Source: Burkholderia plantarii
GTDB lineage: Bacteria; Pseudomonadota; Gammaproteobacteria; Burkholderiales; Burkholderiaceae
Direction: 5' to 3'
Assembly: GCF_001411805.1 (NCBI RefSeq)
Contig: NZ_CP007213.1
Span: forward strand, 3,658,001-3,722,000
Length of the DNA stretch: 64,000 nt
Shown here one piece after another: positions 1 to 8,508 of the stretch; the first letter of the stretch is position 1; each line of letters starts with the position of its first letter. A program made the position numbers and the translations under genes. The notes beneath the pieces were generated by a model. It was not told the origin of the DNA, searched no databases, and saw only the letters and a list, made by a program, of their open reading frames with translations.

Positions 1-332
1 GGCAGGATCCGCGTCGGCCGCACGTTCGCGTACTGGTCGAAGCCCTGGCAGATCTTCAGGCGCAGGCCCCACAGCGTGACGTGGTCGGGCACGTCCGGGT
101 CGCCGGCCGAGCCGAACAGGATCGCGTCCTTGCCGCGCAGCGCGTCGAGCCCGTCGGCCGGCATCATCACGCCGTGGCGGCGGTAGTAGTCGGCGCCCCA
201 GTCGAAATCCTCGAACTCGAACGCGAAGCCGGCGTCCGCGCCGGCCAGCGCCTCCAGCACGCGGCGGCCGGCGGGAATCACTTCCTTGCCGATGCCGTCG
301 CCGGGAATGGTGGCGATGCGATAGGTCTTCAT
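1..332 (-). CDS. ttuC: Tartrate dehydrogenase (isocitrate/isopropylmalate dehydrogenase family), N-terminal part
   Basis: Only the first 110 or so codons lie in the window; the rest is off the left edge. The ATG at 330-332 opens MKTYRIATIPGDGIGKEV, the nucleotide-binding start of the beta-decarboxylating dehydrogenase family. The following FEDFDWGADYYRRHG, ILFGSAGDP and LKICQGFDQYANVRP segments match tartrate dehydrogenase (TtuC/YeaU), which oxidises tartrate or D-malate with NAD and a divalent metal in the cytoplasm. The gene is divergent from a LysR regulator whose start lies about 100 bases away, the usual layout for a LysR-controlled catabolic gene. D-malate dehydrogenase is the main alternative. 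Confidence 0.88.
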   Translation of the reverse strand, partial: MKTYRIATIPGDGIGKEVIPAGRRVLEALAGADAGFAFEFEDFDWGADYYRRHGVMMPADGLDALRGKDAILFGSAGDPDVPDHVTLWGLRLKICQGFDQYANVRPTRIL

Positions 333-434
333 GCAGGTGTCTCCGGTATCCGTCTGTCGGTGGCATGACGGTAACGCGGCGTGTCGGCGGCGAACTGCTG
401 CTAGACTCAAAGCATCTTTAACTTCCATTCACAA

Positions 435-1433
435 GTGAGCGCCGTGACCGATGCCGTGCAAGCCGCCGATCTCGCGTTCTTCTCGACCCTCGCGGCCTCG
501 GGCAGCCTGAGCGCGGCGGCGCGCGAGCTGGGGCTCACGCCGGCCGCGGTCAGCAAACGGCTCGCGCAGATGGAGCAGCGCGCCGGCGTGGCGCTCGTGA
601 ACCGCACCACGCGGCGCATGGCGCTCACGCCCGAGGGCGACGTGTACCTGGAGCGTGCGCGCCGCATCCTCGACGAGATCCAGCAGTTGGGCGACCTGCT
701 GACGAGCGCCAACGACCGGCCGCGCGGCCTGCTGCGCGTGAACGCCACGCTCGGCTTCGGGCGCGGCGCGGTGGGGCCGGCGATCTCGCGCTACGCGCGG
801 CGCTATCCGGAGGTGGACGTGCAGTTGCAGCTGTCGGTCACGCCGCCGCCGCTCACCGACGACACGTTCGACGTCTGCATCCGCTTCGGCGAGCCGCCCG
901 ATGCGCGCGTGGTGGCGCGCCGGCTCGCGCCGAACCGGCGCCTGCTGTGCGCGTCGCCGGCCTATCTGGCCGCACACGGCATGCCGCGCAAGCCGGCCGA
1001 TCTGGCGCGGCACAACTGCATCGGCATCCGCCAGGGCGACGAGGCCTACGGCGTCTGGCGCCTGACCCACGGCCGCGGCGCCGCGCGCACGACCGAGGCG
1101 GTGCGGATCGGCGGCAGCCTCACCACCAACGACGGCGAGATCGCGGTGAAATGGGCGCTCGACGGCCACGGCATCCTGATGCGCGCCGAATGGGATCTGC
1201 ACGACTATCTGGCCGACGGCCGGCTGGTGCTGGTGCTGCCGGGCTGCGAGACGCCCGCCGCCGACATCTACGCCGTCTATCCGCACCGGCTGCAGATGTC
1301 GGCGCGCGTGCGCACCTTCGTCGATTTCATCGCCGCCGAATTCGCGCAGCCGCGCGAGGCGCGGCCCGAGGGCCGCAAGGCGCGCGGGGCGATCGCCACC
1401 GCGCGCAAGGCGCCGCGTCGTAACGTCCGCTAA
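435..1433 (+). CDS. LysR-family transcriptional regulator
   Basis: A protein of about 332 residues with an N-terminal winged HTH (GSLSAAARELGLTPAAVSKR, then RTTRRMALTPEG) and a C-terminal LysR substrate-binding domain containing VCIRFGEPPDARVVAR and the PADLARHNCIGIR segment, typical of the large DsdC/PecT-like group. The start is GTG at 435 or GTG at 444; neither has a strong ribosome-binding site. It is divergent from the tartrate dehydrogenase gene, so it probably controls that gene in response to tartrate or a related acid. The C-terminal tail after residue 300 is Arg/Ala-rich and not conserved. Confidence 0.9.
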   Translation: MSAVTDAVQAADLAFFSTLAASGSLSAAARELGLTPAAVSKRLAQMEQRAGVALVNRTTRRMALTPEGDVYLERARRILDEIQQLGDLLTSANDRPRGLLRVNATLGFGRGAVGPAISRYARRYPEVDVQLQLSVTPPPLTDDTFDVCIRFGEPPDARVVARRLAPNRRLLCASPAYLAAHGMPRKPADLARHNCIGIRQGDEAYGVWRLTHGRGAARTTEAVRIGGSLTTNDGEIAVKWALDGHGILMRAEWDLHDYLADGRLVLVLPGCETPAADIYAVYPHRLQMSARVRTFVDFIAAEFAQPREARPEGRKARGAIATARKAPRRNVR

Positions 1434-1541
1434 CACGCGCCCACGGGCCGTCGATTGCCGCCGCACCGGCCGCGATGCTATCGTCGGCCGACGCGCCCAC
1501 GCCGGTACCGCGTGCCTCCGTCACTCCCTCCACGGACCCTG

Positions 1542-2132
1542 ATGACCCCGACCTCCCCCGCCCCGCAGCGGCCGACCACGCTCGGCCTGTTCCTGATCTT
1601 CGCCCGCATCGGCCTGACCAGCTTCGGCGGCGGCCTGAGCGGCTGGTTCCTGCGCGAGTTCGTCAACGAGCGCCGCTGGCTGTCCGAGGCCGAATTCCTC
1701 GACGGCCTCGCGCTGTCGCAGGCGCTGCCCGGCGTGAACGTGAAGAACCTCGCGATCTGGATCGGCTACCGGCTGCTCGGCTGGCGCGGCGCGACGGCGG
1801 GCTTCTGCGGCATCATCTTCCCGCCCGCGGTCGGCATCGTGCTGCTCGGCGTGCTGTTCTCGTCGATCACGCGCTTTCCGATCGCCCACATCGCGCTGGC
1901 GGGCGCGGCGGCCGCGGCGATCGGGCTGTCGCTGTCGATGGCGATCACCGCGGCGCGGCGCCTGCCGCGCCGCGTGGTGCCCTACGCGGTGTTCGCGGCC
2001 ACCTTCGTGGCCGTCGCCGTGTTCCGGGTGCCGGTGCTGTGGACCGTGCTGACGGCCGGCGTGCTCAACGTCGCCTACGAATACTGGCTGCTCGGGCGCG
2101 ACCCGGCCCGCGCCGACGGCGCCGACCACTGA
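1542..2132 (+). CDS. CHR-family transporter, first half (chromate transporter-like)
   Basis: 196 residues; the ATG at 1542 is chosen because the conserved CHR domain starts about 12 residues later. The sequence LIFARIGLTSFGGGLSGWF is the N-terminal signature of the CHR family, followed by ALSQALPGVNVKNLAIWIGY and several hydrophobic segments. Short CHR proteins work as pairs, each supplying half of a ChrA-like membrane transporter; the partner begins 12 bases downstream. The conserved PGP of chromate transporters reads PGV here, so the true substrate may not be chromate. Confidence 0.85.
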   Translation: MTPTSPAPQRPTTLGLFLIFARIGLTSFGGGLSGWFLREFVNERRWLSEAEFLDGLALSQALPGVNVKNLAIWIGYRLLGWRGATAGFCGIIFPPAVGIVLLGVLFSSITRFPIAHIALAGAAAAAIGLSLSMAITAARRLPRRVVPYAVFAATFVAVAVFRVPVLWTVLTAGVLNVAYEYWLLGRDPARADGADH

Positions 2133-2143
2133 GGAGACCGGTC

Positions 2144-2680
2144 ATGTCCCGCACCCTCGCCGCGCTCGCCGCCCTGTTCGCGCCGCTGTCGATCGCCACG
2201 GTCGGCGGCGGCCAGACCATCATCGCCGACATGCAGCGGCAGGTGGTGGACGTCCACCACTGGATGACGCACACGCAGTTCGTCAACGATTTCGCGATCG
2301 CGCGGCTCGCGCCCGGCCCCGGCTCGCTGCTCGCGACGCTGGTGGGCTTCCAGGTGGGGGGCGCGGCGGGCGCGCTGGTGGCCACGCTGGCGCTGTTCGG
2401 CCCCACCGCGTTCCTGATGATCGCGATCACGCACATGACCTCGCGGCACCGCGACGCGCCGTGGCAGCGCGCGCTGCAGGCGGGCCTGCGGCCGGTGGCG
2501 GCGGGGCTGATCCTGGCGGCCGTCTATACGCTGATCCACGGCCTCGACGGCGGCTGGATCGCGATCGCGACCGCGCTGGTCTCGACGGGGCTGGTGATGA
2601 AGACGCGCGTGAACGCGCTGCTGCTGATCGCGGCGGGCGCCGCGTGGTTCGCGCTGCTGCGGGCCTGCGGCGTGCTGTGA
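2144..2680 (+). CDS. CHR-family transporter, second half
   Basis: 178 residues, ATG at 2144 shortly after a GAGGAGA ribosome-binding site that spans the stop of the preceding gene. FAPLSIATVGGGQTIIADM and ARLAPGPGSLLATLVGF are the CHR signatures, with the PGP motif intact in this half. Four or five membrane segments follow. With the preceding gene it forms a two-gene short-chain CHR pair in the inner membrane. The pair is transcribed toward an intrinsic terminator at 2832-2859. Confidence 0.85.
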   Translation: MSRTLAALAALFAPLSIATVGGGQTIIADMQRQVVDVHHWMTHTQFVNDFAIARLAPGPGSLLATLVGFQVGGAAGALVATLALFGPTAFLMIAITHMTSRHRDAPWQRALQAGLRPVAAGLILAAVYTLIHGLDGGWIAIATALVSTGLVMKTRVNALLLIAAGAAWFALLRACGVL

Positions 2681-2769
2681 ACGCGCCGTGAGCGCCGCGT
2701 CGAACGCCGACATGCCGCGACCGTTCCACCGGGAATAAGCGATCCGCGATGTTCACGGGCCGGCCGATC

Positions 2770-2860
2770 GGACAGAATGGCCGCAGTCGGTCGCTGACCC
2801 CGGGCCGACTGCAGAGTTGAGACGATTGTCAGGCCGCTCCCGCGAGCGGCCTTTTTTTTG
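2770..2860 (+). ncRNA. Candidate small RNA with two stem-loops, the second a terminator
   Basis: The gap between the CHR pair and the next gene holds a perfect 8-base stem (GCAGTCGG at 2783-2790 with CCGACTGC at 2805-2812) followed 19 bases later by a GC-rich terminator stem and a run of eight T. Two tandem hairpins ending in a U-tract is the shape of many bacterial small RNAs. It could equally be the 3' untranslated end of the CHR mRNA, or an RNA processed from it. No promoter was identified with confidence. Confidence 0.35.
2832..2859 (+). terminator. Rho-independent terminator
   Basis: GGCCGCTC (2832-2839) pairs with GAGCGGCC (2844-2851) across a 4-base loop, followed by TTTTTTTT (2852-2859). 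It ends transcription from the CHR pair or from the candidate small RNA. Confidence 0.9.
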
Positions 2861-3077
2861 TCGGCGCGCGACGCACGCATGCGCCGGCCGGACCTCCCGG
2901 CCTGATGCCGTCACGCATCACGCGGCGCCGGCCCGCGTCACGTTACACGCACGTAACATCCCTGCCACGCACGCCGGATTGCCTCCCGTTTCCCTTTGAT
3001 TTCAAAGGGAATTTTCTTTGGCACCGTTCTTGCGTCATTCCCTGCAATCCCGCCATACCACGCACGTGGAGCATCTC

Positions 3078-3362
3078 ATGGACATCGCAGGCGTCGCGCA
3101 CCCCATGCTGCACTTCACCGCCATCGACGAAATCGACGGCGAGATGCTGATCACCGAATCGCGTGCCGCGGCGCCCGTGCGGACCTACGGCACGCTCGGC
3201 ATCGACGAGCCGCCGCTAACGCTCTACGGTGCTTACCGGCAGGGTGTGGCCGACTATTTCGCGCGGCGCCCGAACCCGTATCGCAACGGCAGCCGGCTCG
3301 CGGAGATCTGGCAGGAAGGCCGCACCGAAGCCGCCTCGCGCAACGCCTGGAAGGCGCGCTGA
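3078..3362 (+). CDS. Small conserved-looking hypothetical protein
   Basis: 94 residues beginning MDIAGVAHPMLHFTAIDEIDG, with GTGGAG at 3065-3070 as ribosome-binding site 7 bases before the ATG. There is no signal peptide and no membrane segment; the composition is mixed and soluble, with a Tyr/Arg/Asn-rich end (DYFARRPNPYRNGSRLAEIWQEG). I do not recognise the family. It is convergent with the PilZ gene, 57 bases apart. The upstream stretch 2985-3060 is AT-richer than its surroundings and likely holds its promoter. Confidence 0.6.
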   Translation: MDIAGVAHPMLHFTAIDEIDGEMLITESRAAAPVRTYGTLGIDEPPLTLYGAYRQGVADYFARRPNPYRNGSRLAEIWQEGRTEAASRNAWKAR

Positions 3363-3419
3363 ATCACGCTGGATCCCGCCCGGCCGCGCCGACGCGGCCC
3401 TTCGGCTCGATCGCCCGGC

Positions 3420-4286
3420 TCAGGCCCGCGCCGACCAGTCGAACAGCGCCGCCTTCAGGCGCGCCATGTCGTCGTCGCCCATCGACTCGAACGCCAGATG
3501 ATGCAGCCAGCCCGCCGCGTCGGGCTGCTCGCGCACCTGGCGCACGGCGCCCGCCACGTTCAGTTGCCGCACCTCGCGTATCTCGCCCGTGCCGCCCGCG
3601 CGCGGGCAGGGCAGCTCGACGTGCAGCGTCTCGCCGGTCGCGGCCAGCGCGCGGCCGACCATGATCGACAGCCCGCTCGGGCTGACGTCGTGTACCACGC
3701 CCAGGCCGCGTTCGCCGTCCACGGTCCGGTAGCGCGCCGCGAGCCGCACCGGCACGCGCGTGTCGCGGCGCTCGCGCACGCGCTTCAGGTTGGCCGGCGT
3801 GGAGAGGATCACGCACGTCGCCGGCTCCGACATCACGGCCTCGACGCCGGCGGTGAACCAGTAGACGGCCGCGCGCCCGACCGCCATCGCCTCGATCGCT
3901 TCGCCGGGCACGAGTTCGACCGTGCGCGCGAGCGGCCGCACGAACAGCGGGCCGTCCGGATGCTCGCCGATCAGCCGGAAGCGCAGCAACTGGCGGGTGG
4001 GCGCGGAGCGGCGGCGAATGCCGACGGTCGCGTCGCGCGGCAGCACGAGGCGCGGGGCAAGGCCGCGGCCGTCCGCCTGGGGGGCCGGCGGGGCGCCGTC
4101 CTCGCCGGCGACGGGATCGCGCACCGGCACGAAACGATCGAGCAGGAAAGCGACGTCGGCCTCGTCGAGCACGGCGCCGGCCGGCATCAGCGGCGCGCCG
4201 CCCGCGTCGAAAATCGGCCACGGCAGCGGAACGCCCACCGGCATATCGGTGGCGTCGAGCGACATGACGGCTCGGAAATCGGGCAT
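3420..4286 (-). CDS. PilZ-domain protein with N-terminal YcgR-like domain (c-di-GMP effector)
   Basis: 288 residues from the ATG at 4284-4286, preceded by a GGAG site. The C-terminal PilZ domain carries both c-di-GMP-binding motifs: RERRDTRVPVR (the RxxxR arm) and DVSPSGLSIMVG (the D-x-S-x-x-G motif). The region before it resembles the YcgR-type flagellar brake domain. Such proteins bind cyclic di-GMP in the cytoplasm and tune motility, secretion or polysaccharide production. No flagellar or cyclase gene is nearby, so the target is unknown. Convergent with the small gene at 3078. Confidence 0.85.
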   Translation of the reverse strand: MPDFRAVMSLDATDMPVGVPLPWPIFDAGGAPLMPAGAVLDEADVAFLLDRFVPVRDPVAGEDGAPPAPQADGRGLAPRLVLPRDATVGIRRRSAPTRQLLRFRLIGEHPDGPLFVRPLARTVELVPGEAIEAMAVGRAAVYWFTAGVEAVMSEPATCVILSTPANLKRVRERRDTRVPVRLAARYRTVDGERGLGVVHDVSPSGLSIMVGRALAATGETLHVELPCPRAGGTGEIREVRQLNVAGAVRQVREQPDAAGWLHHLAFESMGDDDMARLKAALFDWSARA

Positions 4287-4647
4287 CAGGGCAAACTCCA
4301 GACGTAATGAACTCGATCCGTGATGTCGGCGGAATGCGCGAAAACCTGAGGGCGAAATCGTTGCGGGCGCGGTGAGCGCCGCGGAGGTGGGGCCGGCGGG
4401 CACGCGCAGGGCAACCGGAATGAGGCGCGCGAGACACCGGAAAAGCCCGTCAAGTCATGCGGACTGGAAGCGTATCCCGGACGCGGCGGAGTCCGCAGCG
4501 GCTTGCACGCCGCCCTCGCCGCGCCACCCGCTTGCGCTTGCCCCTCGCCGTAAACGACAATCGCGCGGACCTTGCGGCCCGCGCGATCGGGTTGGCGAAC
4601 ATCCTCCTGGCAGCGGCGGCGGCAACAGCGGCCCGCCGCGCGTCATC
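4287..4647. other. Intergenic, 361 bases, with one strong hairpin
   Basis: No convincing gene. It holds the PilZ promoter side and the region downstream of ybdD. A 9-base stem (4560-4568 with 4579-4587, 10-base loop) lies about 60 bases after the ybdD stop; it has no T-run, so it may be an mRNA-stabilising or rho-linked structure and not a classical terminator. Confidence 0.5.
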
Positions 4648-4854
4648 TCAGCAGCATTTCCCCGCGCCGCTGCCGTAGCGCGCGGCCTGCCGCTCGCGAA
4701 AGAACGCCTCGTAGCTCATCGGCTCGCGATCGGGGTGGGTCTCCCGCATGTGCGCGACGTAGGTGTCGTAATCGGGAACGCCCACCATCAGCCGGAACGC
4801 CTGCCCGAGATAGCGGCCCGCCGTGCGCAGTTCGTCGCCGAGATCGGTAAACAT
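4648..4854 (-). CDS. ybdD: YbdD/YjiX family protein (DUF466), partner of CstA
   Basis: 68 residues. [27 protein letters not shown] and the ending KCC are typical of the short YbdD/YjiX family. The gene follows cstA on the same strand with a 14-base gap, the same pairing as cstA-ybdD and btsT-yjiX in E. coli. The family is thought to assist the pyruvate/peptide carrier; the molecular role is not settled. Expression should follow cstA. Confidence 0.9.
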   Translation of the reverse strand: MFTDLGDELRTAGRYLGQAFRLMVGVPDYDTYVAHMRETHPDREPMSYEAFFRERQAARYGSGAGKCC

Positions 4855-4868
4855 CGCCGCCGCTCCGC

Positions 4869-6947
4869 TCAGCGCCCGCTGCCGAGCGCCTGGCCGCCCG
4901 GCATCGGCTCGTAGGGCGTCTCGCGCGCGCTCGGCTGCGCCGTGCGGCGTGCGCGCAGCACGGCCAGCACGCCGTACACGGCCGTGCTCAGCACCACGAA
5001 CATGAACAGGCCCGCCAGCGCCGCATCGATGCGATCGTTGAAGATGATCCGCTGCATCTGCGCGAGCGACTTGGCCGGCGCGAGCACCTTGCCGCCGTCC
5101 ACCGCCGCCTGCAGCTTCGCCGCGTGCGAGAGGAAGCCGATCTTCGGGTTCGCGTCGAAGATCTTCTGCCAGCCGGCGGTCAGCGTGCAGATCAGCAGCC
5201 AGGCGGTGGGCACGATCGTCACCCACGCGTAGCGCTCGCGTTTCATCTTGAACAGCACCACGGTGCCGAGCATCAACGCGATCGCCGCGAGCATCTGGTT
5301 CGAGATCCCGAACAGCGGCCAGAGCGTGTTGATGCCGCCGAGCGGATCGACCACGCCCTGATAGAGGAAGTAGCCCCAGGCGGCCACGCAGAGCGCGGTG
5401 GCGACGAGGTTGGCCGGCAGCGATTCGGTGCGCTTGAGCGCCGGGTGGAAGGTGCCGAGCAGGTCCTGCAGCATGAAGCGGCCCGCGCGCGTGCCGGCGT
5501 CCACGGCCGTCAGGATGAACAGCGCCTCGAACAGGATCGCGAAGTGATACCAGAACGCCATCATCGCCTGCCCGCCGATCACCTGGTGCAGGATCTGCGC
5601 CATCCCCACCGCGAGCGTGGGCGCGCCGCCGGCACGCGCGATGATGGTGGTCTCGCCCACCGCCTGCGCGGTCTGCGTGAGCATGTCGGGCGTCAGCATG
5701 AAGCCCCATTGCGTGACGGTCTGCGCAACCGCCTCGGGCGTCGAGCCAAGCACGGCCGCCGGCGCGTTCATCGCGAAGTAGATGCCCGGCTCGATCACGC
5801 AGGCGGCCACCAGCGCCATGATCGCGACGAACGATTCCATCAGCATCGCGCCATAGCCGATGAAGCGCGCGTTCTTTTCGTTGTCGAGCAGCTTGGGCGT
5901 GGTGCCCGACGAGATCAGCGCGTGGAAGCCCGACACGGCCCCGCACGCGATCGTGATGAACAGGAACGGGAACAGGTTGCCCGACCACACCGGGCCGCTG
6001 CCGTCGACGAACTTCGTCAGCGACGGCATCTTCAGTTCCGGCGCCACCACCAGGATGCCGATCGCGAGCCCGACGATGGTGCCGACCTTCAGGAACGTCG
6101 ACAGGTAATCGCGCGGCGCGAGCAGCAGCCACACCGGCAGCACCGAGGCGACGAAGCCGTAGCCGATCAGGATCCAGGTCAGCTGCGTGCCGGTGAACGT
6201 GAACCAGGCGGCCAGCGCCGGCGAATCGTGGACATGCTGGCCGTAGGCGATCGACGCCATCAGCAGCACGAAGCCGATGATCGACACCTCGCCGATGCGG
6301 CCCGGACGGATGTAGCGCGTATAGACGCCCATCAGGATCGCGATCGGGATCGTCGCGGCCACCGTGAACGTGCCCCACGGCGAATTGGTCAGGGCCTTCA
6401 CGACGATCAGCGCGAGCACCGCGAGGATGATCACCATGATCAGGAACGCGCCGAACAGCGCGATCACGCCCGGCACCGTGCCCAGTTCCATCTTCACCAG
6501 ATCGCCGAGCGAGCGGCCGTCGCGGCGCGTCGAGATGAACAGCACGATGAAGTCCTGCACCGCGCCGGCGAACACCACGCCGGCCAGGATCCACAGCATG
6601 CCGGGCGTGAAGCCCATCTGGGCGGCGAGCACCGGCCCGACCAGCGGCCCCGCGCCGGCGATCGCGGCGAAGTGATGGCCGAACAGCACGAAGCGGTTGG
6701 TCGGCACGTAATCGAGGCCGTCGTTGTATTTGACCGCGGGCGTCATGCGCAGCCCGTCGAGCTGCACCACGCGGCTCGCGATGAAGCGGCTGTAGAAGCG
6801 GTAGGCGATCAGATAGACGCAGACCGCGGCGATCACGATCCATAGCGCGCTGACGCGCTCGCCGTGCGCGAGCGCAATCGTGCCGAACGCGAATGCGCCG
6901 AGCAGCGCGACCGCGATCCAGAGCAAGGTTCCGGAAGCCCGATTCAT
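4869..6947 (-). CDS. cstA: Carbon starvation protein CstA (pyruvate/peptide transporter family)
   Basis: 692 residues, about the family length, with some sixteen predicted membrane segments. N-terminal [45 protein letters not shown] and [17 protein letters not shown] are hallmark CstA/BtsT sequences. The protein is an inner-membrane carrier; E. coli members take up pyruvate under nutrient limitation. AGGAGA six bases before the ATG supports the start. The 620-base upstream region contains a perfect dyad and repeated half-sites that may control it. Confidence 0.95.
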   Translation of the reverse strand: MNRASGTLLWIAVALLGAFAFGTIALAHGERVSALWIVIAAVCVYLIAYRFYSRFIASRVVQLDGLRMTPAVKYNDGLDYVPTNRFVLFGHHFAAIAGAGPLVGPVLAAQMGFTPGMLWILAGVVFAGAVQDFIVLFISTRRDGRSLGDLVKMELGTVPGVIALFGAFLIMVIILAVLALIVVKALTNSPWGTFTVAATIPIAILMGVYTRYIRPGRIGEVSIIGFVLLMASIAYGQHVHDSPALAAWFTFTGTQLTWILIGYGFVASVLPVWLLLAPRDYLSTFLKVGTIVGLAIGILVVAPELKMPSLTKFVDGSGPVWSGNLFPFLFITIACGAVSGFHALISSGTTPKLLDNEKNARFIGYGAMLMESFVAIMALVAACVIEPGIYFAMNAPAAVLGSTPEAVAQTVTQWGFMLTPDMLTQTAQAVGETTIIARAGGAPTLAVGMAQILHQVIGGQAMMAFWYHFAILFEALFILTAVDAGTRAGRFMLQDLLGTFHPALKRTESLPANLVATALCVAAWGYFLYQGVVDPLGGINTLWPLFGISNQMLAAIALMLGTVVLFKMKRERYAWVTIVPTAWLLICTLTAGWQKIFDANPKIGFLSHAAKLQAAVDGGKVLAPAKSLAQMQRIIFNDRIDAALAGLFMFVVLSTAVYGVLAVLRARRTAQPSARETPYEPMPGGQALGSGR

Positions 6948-7567
6948 GGTGTCTCCTGGTTATTGTCGATATCGTCGCGGCGGGCGGCCGCACGAACAGG
7001 CCGGGCGTGAATGCACCGTTTACAGGGGCACAACGCTGCCGCGTATTGTTCGCTTTCGATACCGGCCTTACAAGCGGACAACTACGTATCCACGCTACGT
7101 AGCAATGCGTAGGGGTTAGCGAGGGCACGCGTGCCGGCAGCGATCACGTGGCATGCGCCCGCGTGTCGAACCTCATTCGCTGCCGCCATCGAGATGCCGC
7201 ACGATTTCCCCATGTGGCTTGCGGACGATAGCCGATTCCACCAGAAGGTTGTATGCGCAACGATGCCGCATCGTTGTATGAAAAATCATGCCGGCAGGGG
7301 GCTTGCGATGCGTCATGCCGCACCGCGCTGCATGATGTTTCAATGGAGTCACGTATCGCGCGGCATGTGGAATCTTCTGCATACCTTACATTTTTATTCG
7401 CAACGTGCCCCACCCATCCGGGCGGGATCCGCCAGGATCGTCGGCACCGCTCGCGACAGCCGCCGATGCCAACCCCACGAGGGTGATGCCGATGCCCGTG
7501 TATGCGCCACAAGCGCGTACACGCGCTCACTTGCGCGCCCTTCGACACGATCGACGAGGAAACCACC
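6948..7567. other. Divergent regulatory region, 620 bases, between cstA and yfdX-like gene
   Basis: No gene seen. AT-richer than its flanks, it separates two divergent genes and so must hold both promoters. It contains a 19-base perfect dyad at 7258-7276, three direct copies of ATGCCGCA (7194, 7263, 7315) and one inverted GCGGCAT (7360), plus an 8-base palindrome CTACGTAG at 7095-7102 nearer cstA. Confidence 0.6.
7258..7276. promoter_or_regulatory. Perfect inverted repeat, likely operator
   Basis: CAACGATG (7258-7265), a 3-base centre, and CATCGTTG (7269-7276) form a perfect 19-base dyad. It is flanked by a direct repeat of GTTGTATG. The size and symmetry suit a dimeric repressor or activator site. 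Target gene could be cstA, the YfdX gene or both. Confidence 0.5.
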
Positions 7568-8365
7568 ATGCCCAGATCGCGCCGGACGCTGCTGTCCACG
7601 CTGATGCTCTGCGCCGCGACCGCCGGCGGCACGCTGCCGGCGGTCCGCTCGCTCGCCGCGCAGATGGCTCCGGCTGCGGCCGTGCCGGACTCCGGCGCGT
7701 TCGGTGCGCTGTCCCCGGCGGGACGGCGCGCGATGCTGGACGTGAGCGTGGCGCGCGGCGCGCTGTTCGACGGCAGGACCGACGAGGCGGCGCGACTGAT
7801 CCATGACGCGCGGGTCCGCTTCGACCAGGCGCGCGGCGACGATACCGCGATCCTGAAGCCCGAGGCCGGACTCGTGCCGTCGCCGGACCTGCGGGCCAGC
7901 GCTTCGCTCGTCGCATTGGGGTCGTCCACGGCGCCGGCATCGCATCCCGTTCACGATTTCCACGACGCCCGCGTAATCGCCTGGCTGCCGTATGACGGCG
8001 AGGTGGTGCTGCGCGATGCGCCCGAGGCCGGCCTCATGCACGATCCGCACGATCCGCACGATTCATCCGACGCACGCCGGCGCAAGGCGGCCGCGCTGGC
8101 CGCCGCGAACGCGGCGCTGAGCGGCGGCCGGCGCGCCGAGGCGTTCCAGTTGCTCGCGCGCGCCGAGGTCGGCGTCGATTGCACGCTCGACATCGTGCCG
8201 CTCGAGGCCACGGTGCGGCGCATCGGACAAGCCGATTCGCTGATGCGGGCCGGCAGATACTACGAAGCGGGGCAGATGCTGCACCGGATCGAGCGCAGCA
8301 CGCGCCGCGAGCACGTCGATCTCGGCGCCGCCGCGCAGGCGATCTCCACGCGGCACGCGGGTTGA
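7568..8365 (+). CDS. YfdX-family periplasmic protein
   Basis: 265 residues. A signal peptide (RRTLLSTLMLCAATAGG ... SLAAQ) is followed by a YfdX domain: ARGALFDGRTDEAARLIHDARVRFDQ near residue 60, and AALAAANAALSGGRRAEAFQLL with VPLEATVRRIGQADSLMRAGRYYEAGQML toward the C-terminus. YfdX is a mostly helical periplasmic protein linked to acid and drug tolerance in E. coli and Salmonella, where it is under EvgA control; its biochemical role is unknown. The start ATG sits at 7568 after a GAGGAAACC site. It stands alone, divergent from cstA. Confidence 0.82.
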   Translation: MPRSRRTLLSTLMLCAATAGGTLPAVRSLAAQMAPAAAVPDSGAFGALSPAGRRAMLDVSVARGALFDGRTDEAARLIHDARVRFDQARGDDTAILKPEAGLVPSPDLRASASLVALGSSTAPASHPVHDFHDARVIAWLPYDGEVVLRDAPEAGLMHDPHDPHDSSDARRRKAAALAAANAALSGGRRAEAFQLLARAEVGVDCTLDIVPLEATVRRIGQADSLMRAGRYYEAGQMLHRIERSTRREHVDLGAAAQAISTRHAG

Positions 8366-8508
8366 GCGCCGTGACCACGCCACCGATTTCGCGATCCCGC
8401 ATCCTGCGCGGGCAGCCGGTCCGGCCGATCGGCGCGGCGCAAGAGGCAGCGCATGGGGCAACCGGCAAGGCCGCCGGCCGACCGCGCCGGTGCCCCGCGC
8501 GCGCCGGC

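Noticed and set aside
5124..6845. Open frame of 573 codons opposite cstA
   Set aside because: Arg/His/Asp-rich antisense shadow without hydrophobic or conserved segments.
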